Shown piece after piece: positions 7,125-14,723 of a DNA stretch of 19,661 nt. The DNA is from Laceyella putida. Its GTDB lineage: Bacteria > Bacillota > Bacilli > Thermoactinomycetales > Thermoactinomycetaceae. A model generated the notes under the pieces. That model had not been told where the DNA came from. It was given only the letters and a program-made list of their open reading frames with translations, and did no database searches. Position numbers and translations under genes: made by a program. Location: contig NZ_JBHTBW010000053.1 in NCBI RefSeq assembly GCF_042665195.1, forward strand, positions 1 to 19,661, in the 5' to 3' direction. How positions within the stretch are numbered: position 1 is the first letter of the stretch; every line of letters starts with the position of its first letter.

Positions 7125-8306
7125 ATGCGTGAAGCTGTGATTGTCGCTGGGGCGAGAACGGCGGTCGGCAAAGCGGGGAAAGGCTCGTTGAGACATACCC
7201 GACCAGATGACCTGGCCGCAGAGGTGGTAAAAGACTTATTGCGCCGCGTCCCGCAAGTAGACCCGAAAGAAATTGAGGATGTCGTGTTGGGGTGCGCTTT
7301 CCCCGAGGGTGAACAAGGCATGAACATGGCTCGCATTGTCGCCTTGCGTGCCGGCTTGCCGACCGATGTGCCGGGGATGACGGTCAACCGTTTCTGCGCT
7401 TCCGGTTTGCAGACGATCGCCATCGCCGCGGAGAAAGTCATGACGGGCTTTGCCGATATCATGATTGCGGGTGGCGTTGAAAGCATGAGCCTCGTGCCGA
7501 TGGGAGGGTACAAACCAGCACCCAACCCCCATCTGATGGAGCATTTGCCGGAAGCCTACATGTCCATGGGCCACACCGCCGAAGAAGTGGCAAAGCGGTA
7601 TAACGTGACGCGGGAAGAGCAAGACCAATTTGCCCTTGCCAGCCACCAAAAAGCCTACGCCGCCATTCAGTCCGGCAAGTTCAAAGACGAAATTGTCCCC
7701 ATCACCGTCAAACAACACTCCTTCAATGCCAAAGGAAAGTTGCAATTCACTGAACAGGTGTTTGACACCGATGAAGGCGTGCGCCCAGACACCAACCTGG
7801 AAGCGCTCGGCAAATTGCGTCCCGTGTTCCATGTAAAAGGTACCGTGACGGCGGGGAACTCTTCACAAACCAGTGACGGGGCGGCGGCGGTCTTGATCAT
7901 GTCCCGCGAAAAAGCCGAAGCCTTGGGCGTGAAGCCATTGGCCATTTTCCGTGGGTTTACCCTGGGTGGAGTGGACCCCGATGTCATGGGGATCGGACCT
8001 GTGGCGGCTGTGCCGAAGCTACTCGCCAAAACCGGTGTCAGCTTAGACGAGATCGACCTAGTTGAATTGAATGAAGCCTTCGCTTCCCAATCCTTGGCGG
8101 TCATCCGCGAACTTGGCTTGAATCCGGAGATCGTCAACGTCAACGGCGGCGCTATCGCCTTGGGCCACCCGCTCGGATGCTCCGGAGCGAAGCTGACCGT
8201 CTCCATCTTGAACGAGCTGGAGCGGCGCAACGGACGGTATGGCTTGGTCACCATGTGCATTGGTGGCGGAATGGGCGCTGCGGGTCTGATTGAACGGATT
8301 TCTTAA
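7125..8306 (+). CDS. fadA: FadA: acetyl-CoA C-acyltransferase (3-ketoacyl-CoA thiolase)
   Basis: This enzyme cleaves 3-ketoacyl-CoA with CoA to acetyl-CoA and a shortened acyl-CoA, the last step of the beta-oxidation cycle. It has 393 residues, normal for thiolases. The nucleophile is Cys91 (VNRFCASGLQT), the base His348 (GGAIALGHPLGCSGA) and the second Cys378 (TMCIGGGMGAA). The NEAFA motif (316-320) is also present. The ATG is preceded by GGAGAAGGAGGAG. Its position directly after fadN matches B. subtilis fadNAE. Biosynthetic thiolases share these motifs, but the operon context supports degradation. It is followed by an unusually long, hairpin-rich spacer before fadE. Confidence 0.96.
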   Translation: MREAVIVAGARTAVGKAGKGSLRHTRPDDLAAEVVKDLLRRVPQVDPKEIEDVVLGCAFPEGEQGMNMARIVALRAGLPTDVPGMTVNRFCASGLQTIAIAAEKVMTGFADIMIAGGVESMSLVPMGGYKPAPNPHLMEHLPEAYMSMGHTAEEVAKRYNVTREEQDQFALASHQKAYAAIQSGKFKDEIVPITVKQHSFNAKGKLQFTEQVFDTDEGVRPDTNLEALGKLRPVFHVKGTVTAGNSSQTSDGAAAVLIMSREKAEALGVKPLAIFRGFTLGGVDPDVMGIGPVAAVPKLLAKTGVSLDEIDLVELNEAFASQSLAVIRELGLNPEIVNVNGGAIALGHPLGCSGAKLTVSILNELERRNGRYGLVTMCIGGGMGAAGLIERIS

Positions 8307-8388
8307 GAGTTTTGTAAGAAAAACGTTATTTCTTGGTACTTTACAAGACTTAAATGGGTAGTTTAGTTGTTTCGCCAAGAACGGCCAG

Positions 8389-8481
8389 TATCGCGGAGGG
8401 AGTCCATGATTGGGCACAGCACTCCGCTAATCGCGGAGTACTGTCATGCTAAGCTCATAAAAGACTTTCACTAAGCATGAC
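8389..8481 (+). promoter_or_regulatory. Alternative hairpins in the fadA-fadE spacer
   Basis: ATCGCGGAG occurs twice, 40 bases apart (8390-8398, 8430-8438). The CTCCGC between them (8422-8427) can pair with either copy. Pairing with the second copy gives a tight stem ACTCCGC-TAATC-GCGGAGT (8421-8439), extendable by CAG/CTG. It is followed by GTCATGCT-A-AG/CT-A-AGCATGAC (8443-8453, 8471-8481). No T-run follows, so this is not a standard terminator. A role in RNA processing, stability or attenuation of fadE is inferred. The rest of the spacer (8307-8563) shows nothing else except the fadE ribosome binding site. Confidence 0.55.
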
Positions 8482-8563
8482 TTGCAACAACATGGACGAC
8501 CGACTAACAACATAATCTTAAGCCAACCCTCATTTCATTTAAGAATTCGGGAGGATGACAGCA

Positions 8564-10336
8564 ATGGCGGACAAAAAAGTAAAAGGCGGCGCATTCCTGC
8601 TGGAACAAGCCGAATTGCAAGACGTATTCACCCCTGAGGAATTTAACGACGAACAAAAGATGATCGCCAAAACAACCGAAGACTTCGTCAAAGATAAAGT
8701 ATGGCCCGTACTGCACGAAATCGAAGAGCACAAATTCGAACATACCGTGCGCCTCTTGCGTGAAGCGGGCGAATTGGGCTTGCTCGGCGCCGACGTACCG
8801 GAGAAATACGATGGGCTCGGCTTAGACAAAATCAGCTCCAGCCTCATCACCGAGAAAATCTCCCTTGGCCGTGCCTTTGGCCTGTCCCATGGCGCCCACG
8901 TCGGCATCGGAACCTTGCCTATCGTCTTCTTCGGCAATGAAGAACAAAAGAAAAAATACCTCCCTGGCTTGGCGACAGGGCAAACTTTTGCGGCCTATGC
9001 CCTCACCGAACCAAGCTCCGGGTCCGATGCCTTGGGGGCGAAAACCACCGCGGTCTTGAGCCCGGATGGCAAGCACTACATCCTTAATGGAGAAAAACAA
9101 TGGATCACCAACTCCGGCTTTGCCGATGTCTTTGTCGTCTATGCGAAAGTGGATGGCGACAAATTTACCGCCTTCATCGTCGAACGCAACTTCCCGGGCG
9201 TATCCGTCGGGCCGGAAGAGAAAAAGATGGGGATCAAAGGTTCTTCCACCCGTACCCTCATTCTGCAAGACGCCAAAGTGCCGGTGGAAAACCTGCTCGG
9301 TGAAGTGGGCAAAGGGCACAAAATCGCCTTTAACATCCTGAATATCGGTCGTTACAAACTGGCGGTCGGCACCTTGGGCTCTTCCAAACGGGCCTTGGAA
9401 ATCTCTGCCAAATACGCCAAAGAGCGCAAACAGTTTAACATTCCGATTGCCAAATTCGGCCTCATCCGTGAGAAACTGGCGACCATGGCCACCAAAATCT
9501 ATGCGCTGGAAAGCTTGGCTTATCGTGTGGCAGGCTTATTTGAAGCCGGTTTGGAAGGTGTGGAAAACGCAGAAGGAGCTGTTGTGGCCGAAGCGATCGG
9601 CGAGCTGGCCATCGAATGTTCCATCGCCAAAGTATTCGGCTCCGAAGTGCTGGATTATGTAGTGGATGAAGGGGTGCAAATTCACGGTGGTTACGGATTC
9701 ATGAACGAATACGAAATCGAAAACATGTACCGTGATTCCCGGATTAACCGCATCTTCGAAGGAACCAACGAAATCAACCGCTTGCTCATTCCGGCAACCC
9801 TGATGAGAAAGGCGATGAAGGGAGAATTGCCGCTCTTGCAAGCGGGGATGGAACTTCAAGAAGAACTCCTCAGCATGATGCCACGGCTGCCGGAAGAGGA
9901 TGCCCCCACATTGGAAGCGGAAGAGCATTTGGTGGAAAACGCCAAAAAAGTCTTCCTGATGGTTGCCGGCCTCGCTGTGCAAAAATACGAAGAGCAACTG
10001 AATAAAGAGCAAGAGATCCTGCGTGACATTGCCGACATTGCGATTGAAACCTTTGCCATGGAAAGCGCGCTCTTGCGCACCAAAAAAGCCATCGCCAAGA
10101 ATGGCGAAGACAAAGAGCAACTCAAAATCGACTACACCCGTGCCTTCATTTACGAGTCGTTCCAGCGCGTGGATGCGTTTGCCCGTCATACGTTAGCCGC
10201 ATTGGAAGAAGGCGACGTATTGCGCACCCAACTGTCCGTGCTGAAAAAATTGACCCGTCATGAACCGGTGAACGAAGTCGCATTGAAACGGTCCATTGCC
10301 GCTCAGATCTTGGATGCGGAGAAATACGTAGTGTAA
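8564..10336 (+). CDS. fadE: FadE: acyl-CoA dehydrogenase
   Basis: This FAD enzyme introduces the 2,3 double bond in acyl-CoA and passes electrons to ETF, the first step of beta-oxidation. With the ATG at 8564 it has 590 residues, close to B. subtilis FadE (594). This start has GGGAGG nine bases upstream, whereas the in-frame ATG at 8555 abuts the same Shine-Dalgarno sequence. The N-terminal helical domain is followed by the signature YALTEPSSGSDA, the beta domain (GEKQWITNSGFADVF) and the C-terminal helical domain. That domain has IHGGYGFMNEYEIENMYRDSR and the catalytic base Glu399 in IFEGTNEINR. An additional C-terminal domain of about 170 residues, as in very-long-chain-type dehydrogenases, ends the protein. 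It is the third gene of fadNAE and is followed by a terminator. Confidence 0.96.
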   Translation: MADKKVKGGAFLLEQAELQDVFTPEEFNDEQKMIAKTTEDFVKDKVWPVLHEIEEHKFEHTVRLLREAGELGLLGADVPEKYDGLGLDKISSSLITEKISLGRAFGLSHGAHVGIGTLPIVFFGNEEQKKKYLPGLATGQTFAAYALTEPSSGSDALGAKTTAVLSPDGKHYILNGEKQWITNSGFADVFVVYAKVDGDKFTAFIVERNFPGVSVGPEEKKMGIKGSSTRTLILQDAKVPVENLLGEVGKGHKIAFNILNIGRYKLAVGTLGSSKRALEISAKYAKERKQFNIPIAKFGLIREKLATMATKIYALESLAYRVAGLFEAGLEGVENAEGAVVAEAIGELAIECSIAKVFGSEVLDYVVDEGVQIHGGYGFMNEYEIENMYRDSRINRIFEGTNEINRLLIPATLMRKAMKGELPLLQAGMELQEELLSMMPRLPEEDAPTLEAEEHLVENAKKVFLMVAGLAVQKYEEQLNKEQEILRDIADIAIETFAMESALLRTKKAIAKNGEDKEQLKIDYTRAFIYESFQRVDAFARHTLAALEEGDVLRTQLSVLKKLTRHEPVNEVALKRSIAAQILDAEKYVV

Positions 10337-10355
10337 ATCACCGCCTTAGGCGGCG

Positions 10356-10392
10356 AAAACCCCTGGTCCCTGTAAAGGACGAGGGGTTTTTG
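10356..10392 (+). terminator. Terminator of the fadNAE operon
   Basis: AAAACCCCTGGTCC pairs with GGACGAGGGGTTTT (one mismatch) around a short CTGTAAA loop, followed by a T-run. A small CCGCC/GGCGG hairpin (10341-10353) precedes it. The A-run on the 5' side allows use from the minus strand as well. Confidence 0.85.
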
Positions 10393-10412
10393 CCGTGATT
10401 CCGGGAAACCTT

Positions 10413-10802
10413 TCACGGAAACAATTCTTTCCTGCCGCTTTGTCGATGAATCCAACGATGAAAAAACCACTCAATCGCGCTATAGATGACCGAAATGGTC
10501 AATGAGAGTTGAAAGAGCGGGACTTGCTGCAGCTTATACAGTTGAATGCCAATGTCGCTGTCAAACGCATAGGTGCCGATCAACCAGACCACGGTAAAGC
10601 TCACCAACAGATCGGACAATGTTGAGAACAGATTGCCGAGTCGGTGGAGAAAAAAGACATCCATGGCATAGCCGAGCAAGGTTAACACGATGCTGGTAAA
10701 CAAGACCCAGTTGGTGGGAACATGATAGGCGTAACCCAAAATGAGATAAAGAATGAGACTTGTATAGATAAATTTTATCAATAACTGGAATGGATGGCTC
10801 AT
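10413..10802 (-). CDS. DUF2512-like four-helix membrane protein (129 aa)
   Basis: The product has four predicted membrane helices (about residues 8-26, 30-48, 60-78 and 92-111), short loops and a basic C-terminus (HRWIHRQSGRKELF). Length, layout and the polar motif after helix 2 (GYAMDVFFLHRLGN) resemble the DUF2512 (YndM-like) family of Bacillales. No function is established for that family to my knowledge. The ATG at 10802 has AGGGGCGA upstream. The minus-strand upstream region contains a possible forespore-type promoter. The gene faces the end of fadE and shares the bidirectional terminator. Family recognition is by pattern and is moderately sure. Confidence 0.65.
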   Translation of the reverse strand: MSHPFQLLIKFIYTSLILYLILGYAYHVPTNWVLFTSIVLTLLGYAMDVFFLHRLGNLFSTLSDLLVSFTVVWLIGTYAFDSDIGIQLYKLQQVPLFQLSLTISVIYSAIEWFFHRWIHRQSGRKELFP

Positions 10803-10835
10803 CTACATTCGCCCCTTGCGTTCATCGTCTGTCTT

Positions 10836-10866
10836 TAGCATGCCACGCTTAAAATGGGGTTATACC
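10836..10866 (-). promoter_or_regulatory. Possible SigF/SigG-type promoter
   Basis: On the minus strand GGTATA (10861-10866) and CATGCTA (10836-10842) are 18 bases apart. They resemble the forespore sigma G pattern TGNATA / CATACTA, 33 bases upstream of the DUF2512-like start. The match is partial. Confidence 0.25.
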
Positions 10867-10885
10867 CAGGCGGTCGGCAAGAGGC

Positions 10886-10929
10886 AACCCATCCCCACCC
10901 ACTTCCCTTGGCCGGGATGGGGGTGGGTT
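10886..10929 (-). terminator. GC-rich hairpin after the ATP-grasp gene
   Basis: AACCCATCCCCACCC (10886-10900) pairs with GGGATGGGGGTGGGTT (10914-10929). The stem overlaps the stop codon of the minus-strand ATP-grasp gene. There is no T-run on that strand, so it may be a stabilising hairpin rather than an efficient terminator. Confidence 0.45.
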
Positions 10930-11668
10930 ACCGAGCCAATCTGTGCAGAAGAAGAATCCGTTTATAGGCTTTGGCGCTTAAGTTTTTGAACACTAAGCCG
11001 CCTGGCTTGATATTGATCTCATAGATCCACAGATGGCCGTTGGCATCGATGCCAATATCCAAGCCGTATTCCGCCCATCGGGGATAACGGGGGCTGATCA
11101 CGGACACGGCTCGACGGGATAAAGCGATCATCTGGGCCATGGTGTGAAACGCTTTCTTGCGGTTATAGCCCAACTTCTTGGTCAATAGGGGATAGACATG
11201 GACAGATTTGCCCCCACTATACGCATTGGTGGCGATGCGGTGAAGTGGTGCCACCCGCCCGACGATGCCTGCCGTCACCCATTTGCCGTGGATCCGCGCC
11301 AAGTGAACGCGGATATCCACCATTTGCCCGGATGGCGTTTGACTGCGGATTCCGCGCTGAATCAGATAGCGGCGGGGCATTTTGTGTTTGAGGAAATTTT
11401 TGTATAGTCTCCTCAGGGAGTGGTAGTGACGGGGGCGCACATCATCCCGGGATCGCAGTGAAAAGAGGTGAGGCGAATAGCGGTCAACGCGAAATAGCCC
11501 CTTTCCCTGGCATGAATTATCCGGTTTTAAATAAACAAAGTGATATTTTTGCAACATGCTGGAGAGATTGGTTTTGGTGAGGGGAAGCATATGGGGCAGG
11601 TGATTTCTCAGTTGAGGGTCTTGCCGGAGCAATCGCGCGTTATTTTGCTTGCTTTTGATATTTCCCAT
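10928..11668 (-). CDS. YheC/YheD-family ATP-grasp protein (246 aa)
   Basis: The sequence follows the YheC/YheD ATP-grasp pattern: an N-terminal MGNIKSK..., then YHFVYLKPDNSCQGKGLFRV (strand with nucleotide-binding Lys), RYLIQRGI, GQMVDIRVHLARIHGKWVTAGIVGRVA (central Asp-x-Arg), GLDIGIDANGHLWIYEINIKPG (metal-binding Asp and Glu-x-Asn) and a C-terminal helix. B. subtilis YheC/YheD are sporulation-associated; the ligated substrate is unknown to me. At about 246 residues it is the short form of the family. An in-frame ATG at 11677 exists but lies only three bases from GGAAGG. The ATG at 11668 fits the family N-terminus (MGxIKSK), although its spacing of about 12 is long, so the start is uncertain. 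It lies 57 bases downstream of a DUF2935-like gene, probably in the same transcript. Confidence 0.8.
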   Translation of the reverse strand: MGNIKSKQNNARLLRQDPQLRNHLPHMLPLTKTNLSSMLQKYHFVYLKPDNSCQGKGLFRVDRYSPHLFSLRSRDDVRPRHYHSLRRLYKNFLKHKMPRRYLIQRGIRSQTPSGQMVDIRVHLARIHGKWVTAGIVGRVAPLHRIATNAYSGGKSVHVYPLLTKKLGYNRKKAFHTMAQMIALSRRAVSVISPRYPRWAEYGLDIGIDANGHLWIYEINIKPGGLVFKNLSAKAYKRILLLHRLAR

Positions 11669-11725
11669 CGAGATCATGTTCCTTCCCTGTCGATGTTCTT
11701 GCTTTATCCTATGCGGAAAGGAACA

Positions 11726-12016
11726 TCAGGCATGGTGGGATGCCCAAGAGAAGTTGCCTATTTTGGAAATGGGCCGCAACCGGCGCAACAGATGGAGTTT
11801 AAACTCCCTTAACTGTTGGGCGGCCTCTTGCGACGCGGTGAGGTTAAATGGGTCATGGGTGGCGAGATGAGAAAATGTATGTAGCAATCGGGTCGCCCGG
11901 ATGATTTCCTGTTCCTCATTGGGACTGAGCGCATCGAGGATAAATTGGCAGTGATCGCGCAATATGGGCAACCAAAAGCTCTGCTCAAAGCGAATGTCCT
12001 TTTTGATGTCAGGCAT
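11726..12016 (-). CDS. DUF2935-like short helical protein (96 aa)
   Basis: The product contains IRFEQSFWLPILRDHCQFILDAL and later LREFKLHLLRRL, which resemble the start and second helix of DUF2935 proteins (helical-bundle proteins with conserved Phe-Trp and His, function unknown). Typical members have two such repeats and about 250 residues, so this is either a single-repeat form or a truncated copy. It ends with KIGNFSWASHHA, unlike the family continuation. The ATG at 12016 is chosen because GAGGAGGAAGG lies just upstream; an earlier in-frame ATG at 12034 would precede that site. It probably forms a two-gene unit with the YheC/YheD-family gene. Confidence 0.55.
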   Translation of the reverse strand: MPDIKKDIRFEQSFWLPILRDHCQFILDALSPNEEQEIIRATRLLHTFSHLATHDPFNLTASQEAAQQLREFKLHLLRRLRPISKIGNFSWASHHA

Positions 12017-12471
12017 GTTCCTTCCTCCTCGCACAGGGATTCAGTACCATGCTTATGCGGGGGAGTCTTGTGGTAGTATTGTGGGCGGAGCGTATGTTTA
12101 TGCGATAGATCTGCATAGTTATAAAATTTTAAGTTTAATTATATTATTTTCCATCTGGTATTGATTGGCTCGCTGAGGGAACAGGGTGGAACGGATGCGG
12201 GCAAGTGGAGGAAGAGTGAATGGCCCATGCAGAATAACGAAGTGAGATCAGGTGTTTGGCTGCTTTCGTGAAAGAGGGATTCACTCAACCGATACGGGAA
12301 ATTCCCTTTTCTTTGTAATTCTATTATTGTATAGTATTAGATGAAAAGACCTTTTTATTATATTGTTTGAAATAAAAATAAACAAGGCTCGTTTTGCCCA
12401 TCGATTAATGGTAGGGTGGATAGTAGGCTACAATAACAAATGCAATGATTTTGGCCTTAGGAGGGACACGC
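12017..12471. other. Gene-free stretch between divergent genes
   Basis: I see no convincing gene here. An AT-rich segment at 12118-12152 contains TATAAT-like boxes on both strands. A GAGTGAAT/ATTCACTC pair (12214-12221, 12279-12286) overlaps the 5' arm of a second hairpin, GAAAGAGGGATT with AAATTCCCTTTTC (12270-12281, 12299-12311), which is followed by a T-rich tail. AGGGTGGAAC at 12183-12192 recalls part of a T-box core but lacks CCGCG. The rest appears to be the rocA promoter region. Confidence 0.5.
12405..12434 (+). promoter_or_regulatory. Candidate rocA promoter
   Basis: TTAATG (12405-12410) and TACAAT (12429-12434) are 18 bases apart and 38 bases upstream of the ATG. The -10 is good and the -35 weak. 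No SigL-type -24/-12 motif, known for B. subtilis roc genes, was seen. Confidence 0.35.
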
Positions 12472-14016
12472 ATGATCGAGTTTCGTAACGAACCATTCAC
12501 AGACTTTTCTCAGGAAGCGAATCGTCGTGATTTTGAAACCGCTTTAGAGAAAGTGAAATCTGAGCTGGGTAAGGAATATGACATCATCATCGGTGGCGAG
12601 CACATCAAAACGGATCGCAAAGTCAAATCGATCAACCCATCCAACCTGGACGAAGTGATCGGAATTGTATCCGAAGCGGATACGGCTTTGGCGGAAAAAG
12701 CGATGCAAGCGGCACTCACCGCTTTCGAAAGCTGGAAAAAGGTGAGCCCGGAAGCGCGTGCCCGCGTCCTGTTTAAGGCCGCTGCCATTTTGCGCCGCAA
12801 AAAACATGAGTTCTCGGCTTGGATGGTGCTGGAAGCGGGCAAAAGTTGGCCGGAAGCGGATGCGGATACGGCTGAAGCGATTGATTTTATGGAATTCTAC
12901 GGTCGTGAGATGATCCGTCTGAGCGACCGCCAACCATTGACCTCCATCCCAGGTGAAGACAACAACCTGTATTACATTCCGCTCGGCGTGGGTGCGGTGA
13001 TTCCACCATGGAACTTCCCGCTCGCGATCATGGTGGGAATGACCACGGCCGCAGTAGTGGCCGGGAACACGGTTGTGTTGAAGCCGGCAACGCCGACCAA
13101 TGTGATTGCCTACAAATTCATGGAGATCTTAAAAGAAGCCGGTTTGCCGGACGGTGTGGTCAACTATGTGCCAGGACCAGGCAAAGAAGTGGGCGAATTC
13201 TTTGTTACCCATCCAAAAACCCGGTTCATCTCCTTCACCGGTTCTCGTGAAGTGGGCTTGCGCATTAACGAATTGGCAGCCAAAACCGTACCGGGGCAAA
13301 AATGGATCAAACGCGTTGTGGCTGAAATGGGCGGAAAAGACTCCATCGTGGTGGACAGCGACTGCGATATCGATTTGGCCGTCGACAGCATCGTGAAATC
13401 CGCATTTGGTTTCTCCGGACAGAAATGTTCCGCATGTTCCCGTGCGATCGTCCATCAAGACGTATATGATGAAGTGCTGCAAAAAGTGGTGGCGAAAACG
13501 AAAGAGTTGAAAGTGGGCGAAGCGAAAACACTGGGCATCGACTTGGGGCCGGTGATTGATGATAAAGCATACAACAAGATTCTTGAATACATCGAGATCG
13601 GCAAACAGGAAGGTCGCCTGATGGCGGGTGGCGGCAAAGCGGATGGAAATGGTTACTTCATTCAGCCGACCGTATTTGCTGATGTGGATCCGCAAGCTCG
13701 GATTTCCCAAGAAGAGATCTTTGGTCCTGTCGTTGCTTTCATCAAAGCCAAAGACTTTGACCATGCCTTGTCCATTGCCAACAACACCGAATTTGGCCTG
13801 ACCGGGTCCGTGATCACCCGCAACCGGATGCACTTGGAGCGCGCGCGCGAAGAGTTCTTCGTGGGGAACCTGTACTTTAACCGCAAATGTACGGGTGCGC
13901 TTGTGGGGGTTCATCCATTTGGTGGATTCAACATGTCCGGTACGGACTCCAAAGCGGGAGGCCGTGACTATCTGTTGCTCTTCACCCAAGCTAAGTTGGT
14001 ATCTGAAGCACTATAA
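12472..14016 (+). CDS. rocA: 1-pyrroline-5-carboxylate dehydrogenase
   Basis: This NAD+-dependent enzyme oxidises P5C (glutamate semialdehyde) to glutamate, the last step of proline, arginine and ornithine catabolism. It has 514 residues against 515 in B. subtilis RocA. The aldehyde dehydrogenase hallmarks are IPPWNFPLAI (substrate/NAD site), FTGSREVG, the general-base Glu285 in VAEMGGKD, and the catalytic Cys319 in FGFSGQKCSACSRA. The ATG at 12472 follows TTAGGAGGG by eight bases and gives the family start MIEFRNEPFTDF, so upstream in-frame starts are rejected. The gene is monocistronic with a strong terminator. A PutC/PruA name would be equivalent. Lying upstream of a Glu/Gln-type transporter, it may share glutamate metabolism, but that link is only inferred. 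Confidence 0.95.
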   Translation: MIEFRNEPFTDFSQEANRRDFETALEKVKSELGKEYDIIIGGEHIKTDRKVKSINPSNLDEVIGIVSEADTALAEKAMQAALTAFESWKKVSPEARARVLFKAAAILRRKKHEFSAWMVLEAGKSWPEADADTAEAIDFMEFYGREMIRLSDRQPLTSIPGEDNNLYYIPLGVGAVIPPWNFPLAIMVGMTTAAVVAGNTVVLKPATPTNVIAYKFMEILKEAGLPDGVVNYVPGPGKEVGEFFVTHPKTRFISFTGSREVGLRINELAAKTVPGQKWIKRVVAEMGGKDSIVVDSDCDIDLAVDSIVKSAFGFSGQKCSACSRAIVHQDVYDEVLQKVVAKTKELKVGEAKTLGIDLGPVIDDKAYNKILEYIEIGKQEGRLMAGGGKADGNGYFIQPTVFADVDPQARISQEEIFGPVVAFIKAKDFDHALSIANNTEFGLTGSVITRNRMHLERAREEFFVGNLYFNRKCTGALVGVHPFGGFNMSGTDSKAGGRDYLLLFTQAKLVSEAL

Positions 14017-14035
14017 TATAAGCGTAAAATGAAAT

Positions 14036-14074
14036 AAAAAGCTGCCGGGAGCCATCTTCCCGGCAGCTTTTTAT
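14036..14074 (+). terminator. Strong terminator of rocA
   Basis: GCTGCCGGGA (14041-14050) and TCCCGGCAGC (14058-14067) form a perfect 10-bp stem with a 7-base loop, flanked by an A-run and a T-run. It could act in both directions. Confidence 0.95.
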
Positions 14075-14235
14075 TTGATATTAAAATGTTTCTGTTGAGA
14101 AAGCTTGGTTTGATGGCTTGCGGTACTGCAATGTGAACAGGTATGGGTGAATAAGAAGGTTCTTTTTTATATGAGAAAATATTTATATTTATAAAATAAT
14201 ACCATGTTTCCGATTGTTGCGCAAAGGGAATAACT

Positions 14236-14525
14236 GATAAGGATTTTTGAGACGAGGCGCTTATCGGGAAAAGATTTTTCCTCCTTCTCCCAAGGGTCAA
14301 CTTGATTTGCCAGACTCGCCCTAGTTCCTATTTGCACGCTCTCATGATTTTACCCAGTGGAAGAGAGTGGTTCGCCACTAGAACCCATATCATGACATAC
14401 AGAGGAACGAGCGCCGCTCGTATGTTCGATTATAACAAAATTTGGCTTTTGCCACCCCCAAAGGCGATGATGAGTGACGCCGTCTTTCAATCCCTCGATT
14501 AAAACCATGGGCTTTTAATCAGCAT
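14236..14525. ncRNA. Candidate structured RNA: dense hairpin cluster in a gene-free stretch
   Basis: The 14075-14723 stretch has no supported gene. Inside it several inverted repeats are packed together. They are GATAAG/CTTATC (14236-14265), CTCTC/GAGAG (14339-14367), AGTGG-TTCG-CCACT (14366-14379) and ACGAGC-GCC-GCTCGT (14407-14421, with outer ACATAC/GTATGT at 14395-14425). Next are TGGC-TTTT-GCCA (14443-14454), GGCG/CGCC (14463-14481) and GATTAAAA/TTTTAATC (14497-14520), the last followed by AGCATTTTTG. This density suggests a structured transcript or a degenerate mobile-element end. I cannot assign it to a known RNA family or strand. A 66-codon plus-strand frame (14302-14502) crosses it but has no ribosome binding site and is rejected as a gene. 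Confidence 0.4.
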
Positions 14526-14621
14526 TTTTGTAACTTATTGTAGCGCTCTGTAGTTTATTGAAGCAGATAGACTAGTATTAGATATAAACAAAAAGACAAA
14601 CTTGTAGCCCAACAATTAACA

Positions 14622-14650
14622 TTGACATTTTTTTAAACAAATTATATATT
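14622..14650 (+). promoter_or_regulatory. Promoter of the glnQHMP operon
   Basis: A perfect TTGACA (14622-14627) and TATATT (14645-14650) are spaced by exactly 17 bases. The predicted start near 14657 gives a leader of about 67 bases before the glnQ start. Confidence 0.85.
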
Positions 14651-14723
14651 CAACTTAGTCAATTATTGTTCAATTCTGTCTTTATTTTTCCTTTTTGCAT
14701 AATAATGATAGGAGGGATGAGAG

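Noticed and set aside
11964..12164. 66-codon plus-strand frame with a glycine-rich and hydrophobic end
   Set aside because: Overlaps the well-supported minus-strand DUF2935-like gene, has no Shine-Dalgarno sequence, and the resemblance to small glycine-rich sporulation peptides is too weak.
12183..12192. T-box core (AGGGTGGAAC) upstream of rocA
   Set aside because: Lacks the CCGCG part and a Stem I with specifier loop that I could recognise; kept only as part of a low-confidence leader note.
13129..13989. 286-codon minus-strand frame opposite rocA
   Set aside because: Antisense shadow of a conserved dehydrogenase gene; its translation shows no family features.
14302..14502. 66-codon plus-strand frame in the hairpin cluster
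   Set aside because: No ribosome binding site, no recognisable motif, and it crosses several inverted repeats; an RNA or relic explanation fits better.
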